Source: Selaginella moellendorffii (lineage: Eukaryota; Streptophyta; Lycopodiopsida; Selaginellales; Selaginellaceae). Taken from it: a DNA stretch of 64,000 nucleotides. How positions within the stretch are numbered: the stretch's first letter is position 1; every line of letters begins with the position of its first letter. The notes under the pieces were generated by a model. The model was not told the DNA's origin and searched no databases. It worked only from the letters and a program-made list of their open reading frames with translations. The translations under genes were made by a program, and so were the position numbers. The stretch spans positions 4,226,021 to 4,290,020 of the forward strand of contig NW_003314262.1 of assembly GCF_000143415.4 (NCBI RefSeq), written 5' to 3'. Below are positions 10,166-21,082 of the stretch, one piece after another.

Positions 10166-10217
10166 GTAAAGATGCATGTATTCCTGTAAATGAATTGATC
10201 TTGAGTTCCTTAAGCAG
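10166..10217 (+). other. Candidate spliceosomal intron 2 in Gypsy-1 pol
   Basis: The 52-bp segment begins GTAAAG and ends TTAAGCAG. Splicing joins SRKLTQ to RFAGPYEIEARIGKV, the conserved gypsy motif usually seen as KLxPRFxGPFxV. Retention gives an immediate TAA at 10167. It is AT-rich compared with its surroundings, as introns are. The splice is inferred from frame and motif. Confidence 0.75.
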
Positions 10218-10539
10218 ATTCGCGGGGCCTTACGAGATTGAGGCACGAATCGGTAAAGTGGCTTACCGACTCCGACTTCCTCGAGAGATGGGGAAGATGC
10301 ACCCAGTGTTCCACGTGAACTTACTCAAGCCGTACTTTGAGGATCCGCTTCGGAAGGACCAAGTGAGACTTTTACCTGAGGTTATCCAAGGGGAAGAGGA
10401 ATACGAAGTCGAGGCCATCCTCAATGCGCGCAAGAGCAAGCGACAAGGACACGAGGTGAGAGAGTTCCATGTGAAGTGGAAAGGATTTCCACACTGCGAA
10501 GCAACATGGGAACCGGAGGAGAACCTAGCGAACGCGTGA
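10218..10539 (+). CDS. Gypsy-1 pol C-terminus with chromodomain
   Basis: After the intron the frame covers the GPYEI module and MHPVFHVNLLKPYFEDP, then a chromodomain (EYEVEAILNARKSK to HVKWKGFPHCEATWEPEENL, about 10399-10528). A chromodomain at the integrase C-terminus defines chromoviruses and directs integration to marked chromatin. The frame stops at TGA 10537-10539; the next codons (DLVEEFLQGRTL) look like normal chromovirus tail, so this TGA is probably a nonsense mutation. Confidence 0.92.
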
Positions 10540-11002
10540 GATCTAGTAGAGGAATTTCTGCAAGGCAGAACTCTATGTACTTATGCAAAATTCAATTAAA
10601 AATATCAATTTGCAAAGTTGAGCAAGTGGCATATGTTGGGACCCGAAGGCACGCCAAAGGTAAGCTAATTAGCATGGGTTGGATAGGTCGACCAGGCGTA
10701 GGGCACTACGCCCAACTCCCCGCGGGGATGTTGAATCCGTAGACGTATTCTATGGAGGTTGGGTTCGAGTCCCAACCCCCTAGTAAAGCAAGGCTGGGTT
10801 CAAGTCCTGACCCCATACTAGGGCGTGGTGAGGTGAGGAGTATAGGGACACCTATATTCCGTTGTCATGGGCTCTTGGCCGGGGAGGCTAACTTAGGCAC
10901 ACCGCTAAGTGGGGGGATGCCCCCGGAGACATGGTCAACAAGTCGTAGGATAAAACGAGACGTTCGATGTGGGCATCGAACTTCTTCTATGGGTGGTGGA
11001 GT
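10540..11002 (+). other. Gypsy-1 3' internal noncoding region
   Basis: There is no conserved coding sequence. The region is G-rich, and a purine-rich stretch (GGGTGGTGGAG, 10991-11001) just before the LTR can serve as polypurine tract. Parts match, in reverse complement, the LTR3 element internal region at 13060-13420 and its end at 62861-62920, so the two families share their 3' internal ends. Confidence 0.7.
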
Positions 11003-12160
11003 TGTAAGGAACCGACTCCCCGAGATGTCGTAGGCTAAAGGATCCCCAAAAGCTTGACCGAAATGACAAAGAGTTCATCGGATGGGACCAAGTTGAGAAT
11101 CGAGTCCAAGACCGACTCTAGGACCGAGTTCGAGATAGAGTCCGGAATCGAGTCCGAGACCGACTCGGGGACCGAGTTCGAGTCCGAGTTCGAGACCGAG
11201 TTCGAGATGGAGTCCGAAATCCGAAATCGGGTCTGAGACCGAGTCCGAGGTCGAGTCCGAGGTCGGGTCTGAGATCGGGTCCGAGATCGAGTCCGAAATC
11301 GAGTCCGAGACCGAATCCGAAGTCGGATCCGAAATCGGGTCCGAGATCGAGCCAGAGACTAAGTCCAAATACTAATACGGGTCAAGGGGTGAAAGCCCAA
11401 AGCGTGCGTCTCCCAGGGGGGGGGGGCTGCAATGGGTTCCAAAAGTATAGTAGGGATAGTGAGGTCCAGGAACCAGTTTTGAAGGGACTCTCCAGTTGGG
11501 CTTCCAAACCGACTTGAGGTTGAGACTGGGACCGAGGGGCCTTGGGTGGGAGTGAGCATGGACTTGGCTGGTGCCGGAGGGGCCATCCAAGGAAGTGCTC
11601 AAGAGCAGCTCCCACTCCCAAAAGGGAAACCGACTGCGGTGCTCCCGGCTCAGGTGGAGTGGTGCCCCACTTGAGTACCTTGTGGCTCATTGGTCCTCGC
11701 CCTTCCGGGGGCTTGGGCCTTCCCTTCGGGATGGAAGAGGGGGGGTAGAGGTACCCATACCGGGCCGTTAGGCCATGGTGTTTCGCCCCGACGTCCCGAA
11801 GCAAGTGCTGCACCCAAGGCTTGGGATTTAGAGGGTCCCATGATCAAGTCTTGTGGTACCAAGGAGTGTTAGGAATCTGGAGGCTTGGTGTGCTTGGCTG
11901 CTTGTGCCTGCGGGGAGTGTAGCCGAACCTTAAGTCCAGTCTAACTCGGGGAGGGGGATTGGGAGAGATTTGGGAATCCGTAGATGGATGGCTAACACTC
12001 TGTTGCTCGTGCAGTAAGTAGCTGAAACCAAGTAGGACCAAGTAAGAGCTGGTACCATAGGCGAGAACCTTGGCGAGGGAACTTAGCACAAGCCAAGGCA
12101 GAGTTGGTCGGATAGGCGAGGTAAGCTGGCAAATTGGAAAGGAAAAATTTGTGGCTTACA
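11003..12160 (+). repeat. Gypsy-1 3' LTR (complete, 1158 bp)
   Basis: Bounded by TGTAAG and CTTACA. It contains a degenerate hexamer array (GAGTCC/GAGACC/GAGTTC units, about 11094-11370), a GC-rich middle and the 3' part seen at 1-207. It is nearly identical to the solo LTR at 44632-45788. Open frames in this array are repeat artefacts. Confidence 0.95.
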
Positions 12161-15100
12161 CACTACTCATTCTCGAATAGTCTCAAATTCCATCGACATA
12201 ACCTTTTCACTTTGGAACTTTTAATTTTGACTTCTCAGAGTCAATTTCCTAGGTGTCTTTGACACCTTACATTGCACATGGTGCAACTCCAGTTCCCCAT
12301 CCTATGAAGTTTTTTACTTGAGGGCACCATCATCCTTTCTTCGATATCGTGCCACCTTTGGCACTAAGTTCCAGTTATTATAATTTGTGCTAGGGCTGCC
12401 CACAGCCTTATTATTTGGCTACCTTACCGCTCCCCCTTTTGGAGTATCCACTTTTGCCAAATCAAAGCGGTTAGGAATCCATCCTTGGGGAAACATTGCC
12501 TTTCCCACAATCCGTTAGCACTCAACACATTAATGTTCTTGCTTAACTTTGCCATTTGGATTCTTTTCTATAATTCCCATGGCTCTTTTCTTAGCCACTA
12601 GTCTTTTGCTCCTATCCTTGATTGTTGCACCCAGCAACATAGGATCACTACCTCCATTTTCGAGGTTTCTTTTCGGTTCCATAGCAACACTTTGCTTTGC
12701 CAAGTCCAAAGGGTGTTCACCCTTAGTACCCCTCTTTAATATTTTCTGTTGTGGGCTCTATCCACGGCCCAACTTTTAAGACCCTCCCTTGGATCTCTTG
12801 TAGAGACTACTTTCCTCATACTTACTATGCCATCACATTAACATAGCTCATTTCCCTTAGGTGTTCTTCCCACCTGATCACCTTGACCAAGCTATACCAT
12901 CATCAATAATTCAAATCAACACTTTTGAACTAGGAACTTTATCCCTTAAACTCACAAGGACCTTGTCCTTATTTTAGCCATAAGACCACCTAATGATCTA
13001 ACCTTGGCACCTTAACAGGTTTGCCAATAGGTATTAGGTCTTCCAGACCTTTAAGTTGTTGACCATGACCCCGGGGGCATCCCCCACACTTGGCGGTGCA
13101 CTCAAGCCAGCCCTTCCGGCTAAGGGTCCATAGCAACTGAGACTGGGTGTCCCCATTTCATTCACCACGTCCTTGGTGCCACTCGCACCAAAGTGTTCAA
13201 GTTAGATATGCCGAGCCACACTAAGCAATCTAACTGTGCATCACAACTCCGAGGCATCCCTCGCTTGGTGGTGTGCCCAAACCAATCTCCTCACTGAGAG
13301 TCCATGACCACCGAAAAATGAGTGTCCTCATATTCCAAACCATCACCACACCCTAGTGATTTGGGACTCGAACCCAAGCACTAGAGGGTCGGGACTCGAA
13401 CCCAACCTCCGTATATGCATCTATGGATGGCATCACACAGGATGCCTGGTGTGACTCCCCACGCCGGTGCACCATCATGTACTTAAAGCGTGTTATAGAT
13501 CACAGCTTAGGAACCGAGTTCCTCTGCACTGTTAAATCCTCTCACTTGACAAGTCTGTGATCATGCATGGACTCCTCTATGCTCGGCCCCATGGGCTACC
13601 CCTTTTGAAGTTAGCACCTTTAATTAGGGGATTTGTTCCCCTGACTTGCCAATCTCACTTAGCAAGTCATCCGGCCACCATAATATGGTTCATGCATAAG
13701 CGTGAAAGTCCTTAACCATCGACTTTCATTCAAAGCCCTCTTCTTTGAACACTCAAGAACTACTTCTCCAACCTTGATAGCCTCACCTCATGGCTAGCTT
13801 CAAGACCACGCTTCTGCTGCGCCACTCCGATTTCGCGCACTCTAGGAACCATTTACACTTGGCTTTCTAGATACTTATCTACCTAGAATTGTCTTTAGGA
13901 ACATTCAAGGAACTCTGTTCCTTAGCTTGCCAAGGCTTCTCCTTCGCAAGCTCCCTACTCCCCATATGGTCTAACATGGATAATTCCACATTTTAGACTC
14001 TCTATGGCATCGTAGTTGCTAGTAGTAATATCCTTGAGCACCCTTTTGATTCTCCACTCCCAACTTGCATAACCACTGTTGGTTATGCCCTTCAATTTTT
14101 ATGGTTCAGTTCCATCCCAATACTACTTACCTTTTGGCCTTATATGTTTCCTTTGGTTATTCTCCTCCAAACTAGGAGGATAGCTTTGCACCTTCTACCA
14201 TGCCTTAGCAAGTATTCATAGGGATGAACCTACCCAATAGCTTAGGGAGTGGTTCCTCAATCTGGGCATGCTCACCTTATAATCCCACATATCGGGATTA
14301 ACGTTGCTACTTATAGGCCTCTATATGCCTATTACTAGCCTTGCCAAAATCCCATTTTTTGTTTTATCCAAATCAAGTAGACGGATTTCTTCTGTCTCCA
14401 GAACCTTGGACGTTTGGATAGCACCTTCTATCCATCATTTGCTAGGGACTTAGTCTCTTGGGCATTATCTAATGCCCTTGTGACTCCAAACACCACCTCT
14501 TGGGGTTCTAGAGTGTTTGGGTGTCCCAATGATGGCGTCCTTGACAATGAGCATTTCCTTTTATTATGACATTGACTTACTATATTGCAACATAAGCAAC
14601 TTATCCCCGATAAGGGTATATTTAACTTTTTTATGCTATTAAAAAGTCTTGGGTAGCTATCTTCTACCCGTTTAACCAATTACCTGCATCTCATGCTTAG
14701 TTGCCTCATAGTTGTCAAGTCCTACAACTCATTGCTTAGTGCTTCCACACCTCCATCATTATTTGGGTCACCACACTCCAACCACATGCCTTCCTGTATA
14801 AGCTATGCCATTCCCATTTCCATTGGGATTCCCTTGGCAAGGGGTTCTCATGAACCCATCAACATAACCTCAAGGCATCACACCTTGGCCCATTTGGTGT
14901 CTCCACACCATCGGCTCCATGCATCTGCCTTTATGATACTTTGCATTTGTGTCTAGGTCTTTGCCAAGACCAACCCAATTGTTTCTTATGCTAACTATCC
15001 GTTAGCACTACACCATAGTGTTCGCACACAACTCTGCACCAAAGTTGCTTTTTCTAGGAACACCTTTCCCAACACTTTAGCATGGCACATTCTGCCATCA

Positions 15101-15950
15101 ATGAGATACCCTCTATTCTCATCCTTGGATCCTATGATCCCCCCCTATCATTTGTGGGGTACAACACACGTCAGTCCAAATGCTTCCATCAATCCTTCAT
15201 GATTATTCCTTGACTCTATTTGAGTCCTCCAGCTTTTTGGACTTTGTCATCCGACGACCCATGAGGTCCCACCTTTGAGGTGTCAGCTCACTGGAATACA
15301 ACTTCTTGTATTCAAGTCCTACTCACAAGGACCATCTTTGCAAGTGTTACTCCGACACTTGATTTGTTCTCTTGGGGCAACCTTTTGCCCCTTAGGACCA
15401 CTTGTCCATATGATGAGAATACCAACTCATCCTCTAAGTACACCCCCAACTCCTTGGGTTGTTCCAACATTTATTAGAGGTAGCCCTGACTACCATTTCA
15501 AAGACTTATGTCCTCTTCCGTATTTGACCTTCCACAGTCATTAATTCCGATCTCAAATTCATGAGCACCAGCCTCAACTATATGAGGGTAATCTTGTGAC
15601 TCCATTATCGTCTTGGAGTTTGCATCTTTCCCGTGATCCCAACTATAGTTGTTTACCATAACTACATTAGCCCGTTTGTCGCATCAAATGCTCATCTGGA
15701 TCACATCCTCAACTCTCTGAGAAAACCCTCATACTATTCCCAAGATCCCAAAGTCATTCCCTTACTGGCCCTTTTCCATCCACCACATCGTGCACAAGTT
15801 CACACATGAAATCGAGTGGAGAGCCATGTCCTCTCGACATGCTACTCCTCGAGGATAGGTCCATACCTAGGACTTTCCAATTCCAATACAAGTGGTGATA
15901 TACTTGGCCACCAATAAGAGTCGGACTAAGGAGCAGCTCTGATACCAAAT
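12161..15950 (-). mobile_element. LTR3 element internal region, coding-poor (large derivative type)
   Basis: About 3.8 kb without any recognised protein domain and with no open frame beyond about 90 codons. It ends at an initiator-Met primer binding site in reverse complement (15936-15947) directly before an LTR beginning TGTAAG at 15951, so the element lies on the minus strand. Its left part is cut off by Gypsy-1. The segment 12161-13050 recurs in decayed form at 63133-64000. Parts near 13060-13420 resemble the Gypsy-1 3' internal region. This structure fits a non-autonomous large retrotransposon derivative moved by related gypsy proteins; strong decay of an autonomous element is the alternative. 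Confidence 0.7.
15936..15947 (-). other. Primer binding site of LTR3 element, iMet type
   Basis: GCTCTGATACCA on the plus strand, i.e. TGGTATCAGAGC on the element strand, three bases from the LTR edge. This is a full match to the usual plant initiator-tRNA site. Confidence 0.88.
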
Positions 15951-17646
15951 TGTAAGCGACTAAATTTTCCATTCTACTTTAGTCACTTAACCACACCTTT
16001 GACCACTTGGAGGAGTCTCACTCACAACCTCCATAAGTCCTATTTTGGATTGGGCTTGCTAGCCCAGAGAATGGCATCTTCACCACTCAACCTTTGCACT
16101 TGGTCCAAGTGCTTCATGTATCTTATCCCATGACCGACACCCCAAGGTACCACCGACGCATCAGCCCGTTACGCTAAGGCCATGCCCATTCACCTTGGTC
16201 ACACTGGTGGTTTAACCCCACCTACACCATAGTCCCGTCTAAGACTGGGTCATCTGTCCATGAGTGATCATCCCAGATCCACTCCTTAGCATCCTTAGGA
16301 TGCCCATAGACATGGGGAATAGCCTTCCCTAATATCCCCTTTCACGTCCCCACCAAGTCCCTTTCTGCCCATGGCCGTGTTCGCCAACACTGCCACTAGA
16401 TCAAGGCCCACAGGCCTGACCACTAAATCCCACGGTCCTCTGGGACTTCCTCACCACACGACTGTATCCTTGGTCATTACACCAGAGGACTACTCCTCTT
16501 CCTTTCCACATTTTAGGCCTTCGGGACAACATTTCGGAACACCATGGCCTTACACAAGCCTCGTGGGTACTCTCCCTGCCTTCCACCTTTGGGTGCTCTA
16601 GCCATGGGCTTAGAGTGAGGTTCCGTTGAGCCACGCCTGGTATCCAAGTAGGTAGTGCCACCCACACTTAGACTGGGAGCATCGGCTAGTCGATCTCCCG
16701 GGGGAACTAGAGCCTGCTCTTGAACACTTCACCAAGCTACCCCGCTTGTCGGTCCATGTTCACTTTAGTCTTGGACTTCCTAGTGGGCAGCTCATCACCC
16801 AACACTGGGTACAGCCTTCCTGGGCCAAACTGGCCTTTCCTGGCCAAACTAGCTCCACTACAGTCCTCCCCCTTACTATACTTTTGGAGTACACCAAACC
16901 CCCCAAGGTCTGGGAGACGAACACTTTGGGCTTTCACCCTCTCAGACTCGAACTCAGACTCAGACTCAGACTCGGGCTTGGGCTCGGTCTCGGCCTCGAC
17001 CTTGGTCTCGATCTCGGTCCCGGTCTCGGTCTCGGTCTCGATTTCGACTTCGGACTCCATCTCGGATCCATCTCAAACTCCATCTCGGACTCCATCTCGG
17101 GTCCATCTCGAACTCCATCTCGGACTCCATCTCGGACTCAATCTCGGATCCATCTCAGGTCCACCTTGGACTCCACCTCGGACTCCATCTCGGACTCCAT
17201 CTTGGACTCCATCTCGGGTCCATCTCAAACTCCATCTCGGGTCCGTCTCGGACTCAACCTTGGGTCCATCTCGGGTCCATCTCGGGTCCACCTTAGACTC
17301 CACCCTGGGGTCCTTCTCGGACTCCACTTCGGACTCCACTTTGGACTCCAACTCGGGTCCATCTCGGACTCCATCTCAAACTCCATCTTGGTCCATCTTG
17401 GACTCCATCTCGGACACTTCCACGTGTCATGTGTTGGTCCTTTTGGGTCCCTTTTTAGAGCCTCGCTTATTGCTCGCTTCGTGCTCATTCCTCGACCACT
17501 TTGTTGGGAGTTCCACTCCCGCTCTCGACCTTTCAAGTCGGAGCTTTTAGTCTAAACATGTTACACTCGTTTGGCTTTCGCTTCAGCCACTACCACATGG
17601 CACCCTTCCAGCTCCACTTTGGGGCCTAGGGATTTTGTGTCTCACA
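15951..17646 (-). repeat. LTR3 family LTR (5' LTR of minus-strand element)
   Basis: It starts TGTAAGCGAC and ends GTGTCTCACA. It matches the solo LTR at 46488-48260 along its length. Between about 16945 and 17430 it holds a hexamer-like array (CTCGGACTC, CATCTCGGGTC units) that differs in length and order from the array in the second copy. Long open frames within it are products of the repeat. Confidence 0.9.
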
Positions 17647-19800
17647 GCCATCTCCTTCTTCTCCCCCTTAGGACATGGTTGATGTACTTTGGAGAGCTTG
17701 TTGAATTGGAGTGCTAGAGTCGAAGTTGGGTATACAGTAAAGAAACCACTATATTCCTTGATAAGACTTAAAATATACTGATTTTTCCCATCATATATGC
17801 CCAAATAAAAGGAAATTTACCATGTTTGGAGAGTTGTTCTTTAAACCATTTAAGACTTGCTGTCCTTCAGGCCATTATGAGATTGTCAACATAAACACAC
17901 ACGACAATAAGTGAGCCATCATGAAAACAATAATGTAGATTCCAATCTGCTTCTACATGAGAAAAACTATAGTTAGAAAAAACTTGTGCAAAGTATTATA
18001 CCAAATCCTTAGTGATTGTTTTAATCCATAAATGAGTTTATAAACTTCCTTTAGATTTGGAGGCTGTTGCTCATACACCAGTTCCTCCAATTGGCCATTG
18101 AGAAATGCATTCCTGACATCCATTTGCTCAATCTCAAGGTCTAAATGATTAGCAATTGCAAGAATAAACAAATAGAAACCATCTTAACTATGGGTGAGAA
18201 ATTCTCACTATAATCAATTCCATGTGTATCCTTTTGTGACTAACCATACTTTATACCAATTAATCTCACCTGTCTCCTTATATTTTATTTTGTGAACCCA
18301 CTTACATTGTATGATTGAAACTTTGCAAGGAACCTCCTATGATGAAATGAGTGTCCAAGAACCACTCTCCAATTGAGCATGATATTCATCTTGCATTGCT
18401 TCTCGCCAATGAAAATGTTGCAATCCAAAGTGTGCTTCATCTAAATTTGTTGGCTCGTGAATGACTTGTGTGGCTTGTGCATAATAATGTAGAATGTGGG
18501 ATGTAGGTTTCCAAGGTTTGAGAGAATGTCTTGGTAGTGAACTAGCATTTGGAGCATCCAAAGATTCACCATTCTCTCACTCTAATAAGCCACTTTCTCT
18601 AGATCTTCATGAATAATATCCAATCACTAGAATTCTGAAGTGAAGTACCTTGTTTTTAGAGTTTAGAGCCATTATCATCCATAGCTAGAGAAAAAACTTC
18701 TTGAGGTAGTAGTGGATCCTCAGGTGGTGGTTCAAGAGGTAGTGGTAGTGGTGGTTCCATTGAAGAAGCCTCTGGAGTTGATACCACTTCCTCATCACTA
18801 TTATTTCCATGTGCATTGATTAGAATTGAATGTAAAAAATACCTGGTGTCTTTCTTATTACTAATTGATGAAATAGATTACACTGGTACATCTTCTCGAA
18901 AGAAAATAGTACACCTAACCAGCACCTTCTTTTGACTAAAAATCCAAACCCAAGCCACCTCTAGTATTCTCACTATAGCCAAGCATCATGCATCTCATTG
19001 AGTGATCTTCCCATTTATTTTGTCTTTCCTCAACTGAAATGTATGCTACACACTCAAACACACATAAGTATGTAGTAGATGGTTTCGAACCTATCTAAAT
19101 TTTGTATAACATTTTTATCCAGTATTGCTTTTGTAGGCAGAATATTTTGCACATGAACTGTAATATTCACAACCTTGGCCCAAAAGAATACTGAAACATT
19201 TTGATCTGGCTGCATTAAGGACTATTAACATCTTTCGCTCCACGACCCCATTTTGACCATATTCATATGGTGTAGAGATTTGGAGGAAGATACCACATGA
19301 TGCAAGGATTGTCCAGAATTCTCATGAGAGAAGTTCCCATCCTCCATCGACTCTGAGTGTGCGGATTATCATTGCATATTTATTTTCTAACTCTCAAATC
19401 CATTCCAGAAACTTATGAGGCACCTCAAATTTCTGTCATAAGAAATATAATGACTTAGATCGTCCACAATTAGTAGGAAAGAACAAACACCATTGAGTGA
19501 CTTTACTGGTGATGCTCCCCAAATGTCGACATAAACTAAATCAAAAACATTTTACCTCAAGTAGACACTTTTTTTGAAGGTGGCTTTTTTTTCATCTTAA
19601 CTTGAAGATATACCTCACATGTCATACTGTCGCTAATATGCTTGTTTTTGCTCCATTCACACCCCATGACCACTCCCAATACCTTCTTCTTAGAGAACTT
19701 GGCTTCCATGATGGAAAACCATCGAAATGCATTATCATGAGAAAGAAGAAACTTCCCTTCTTCCTTTCCCCTCAGCCTGAGCCCTTACTGTCTAGTCTAT
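17647..19800 (-). pseudogene. Decayed Ty1/copia pol fragment
   Basis: Minus-strand translation gives recognisable copia reverse transcriptase pieces: IEQMDVRNAFLNGQLEELVY and LIYGLKQSLRIWY (17953-18171), the upstream EPTNLDEAHFGLQHFHWREAM and DEYHAQLESGSWTL (18337-18561), and further upstream integrase remnants such as NGVVERK (near 19240). The order integrase before RT is that of copia. Many stops and frameshifts break it, and no LTRs were found. The LTR3 copy abuts it at 17646. Confidence 0.8.
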
Positions 19801-21082
19801 TCTTGCCTTGAAGGAGAAACATTCAGATCCATATTGGAAAAGCCAGAGCCCGAGAAAAGAGAATCTTTTGATTTCTCTGATACTATGATGAAACAAGTGT
19901 AAAGGAAAAGTACTGGGCTTGTATTGATACTCCACTTCTTGATTTATAGTTCCTTTGATTGCACCTTGATCTCTCCTTGGTTCCAACAATCCACTTAGTA
20001 GGCCCAGTGGGCGACAGTTCCAGAACCCCAGCCTGTATCTGGTTACAGATGCTCAACTTTTGGAACCATGGTATTGCTCATGCTCTTGCTTTCGTTTTTC
20101 ATAGTGTACTTTTCCTTGCACAGGGTGACACCCTGCTCAAAAGAATAGTGAGCAATGGAAGCACATAGGAGGTAAGGAGCGATCCCGCTTTGCCCTATAG
20201 TTGCTCACGTGAAAGTGTGACGTGAAATTCACTGGCAAAAGTTTTCCTTTAGCAAGGACACCGGGATTCCTTCCGGGAAAACCAGGCAATGCCTTCCCTG
20301 CGAACAACACCTTTCGGAATCCTCACCTCCGCGTTCCAACAACCTTCTCCTTTTCGTCCTTCAGAGTTTTTAGCAAGATGCCGAACTTCGGTATTTTCTG
20401 CATGCTTATTTTGTCTCAAAGCCGGAACTTATTCTGAAACTCAGGTATCCAATCGCAGCACTCGTGATTTGAACCCCAAAGTTATTGAATCTCCTCGTTG
20501 CTTCCAGTCATCAGCTTGGAATTTACCAGACAATAGTTCCCTTATCCATCCCGCTGCAAAGCAGCTTGGACTGGAGAGCACCCTGGTCTCGCTGGCCTCA
20601 ATGGCCCAGCGAATCATTTCCAAAACGAAGCGGCTAATCACCACCCTTCCAGTGAAGTCCCCAACTCCGACCTGGGCCGATAGACGGGCACCAAGTTCCT
20701 CTCCTCGCCCCTCTCCGCTCACAGGCAATTGTCATCGGTGGCAATGCTGGAGGGAGAAAACCCCCAAGAAATGGTGGCATGATCTCAGTGATCCCACAAT
20801 CTTGTAAACAAGGGGATTGTTTTCCTCCGCTGCTATTCTCACCCCTCACGCCCGGATCTCGTTGAGCATCTCTCGAGCGAAGGAAGGTGAAAAGGTTGCG
20901 AGGATGGCGATATGGAGAGGACGATCCTCATCCAGAACTGGATCAAGGAATATGCTAATTTTAAATTGATTCAATCTGTTATAATAAATGTAAATTGTTT
21001 TCCACGGGATTAACGACCGAGCAAAAATGAGCCTCAAGAAACAATCCTGCTGTGGGAAAAACCAACCTCTTTTTTTTTTACT
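19801..21082. other. Intergenic, nothing recognised
   Basis: A 172-codon plus frame at 20289-20807 and an overlapping minus frame at 20441-20728 show no family I recognise and no clear start context. I see no repeat, tRNA or element border here. The right end holds the leucine aminopeptidase 3' flank. Confidence 0.4.

Larger units (their letters stand above)
1..12160 (+). mobile_element. Gypsy-1: Ty3/gypsy chromovirus LTR retrotransposon (5' end outside window)
   Basis: The unit has, in order, a partial 5' LTR (1-207), a primer binding site (211-222), gag, protease, reverse transcriptase, RNase H, integrase and chromodomain frames, a 3' noncoding stretch and a complete 3' LTR (11003-12160). 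The LTR starts TGTAAG and ends CTTACA, a perfect 6-bp terminal inverted repeat. The visible 207 bp of the 5' LTR differ from the 3' LTR at four sites by eye, all transitions, so the insertion is fairly recent. A Penelope-like element (4448-9996) splits the integrase. The flank after the 3' LTR is internal sequence of the LTR3 element, so Gypsy-1 is nested in it. The target duplication cannot be tested because the left flank lies outside the window. Confidence 0.95.

Noticed and set aside
10740-10800. GGTTCGAGTCCCAACCCC resembling a tRNA T arm
   Set aside because: No cloverleaf can be drawn around it; it recurs in the LTR3 internal region and belongs to the element.
20289-20807. 172-codon frame as a gene
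   Set aside because: No recognised domain, an overlapping antisense frame of similar quality and no splice or start support.
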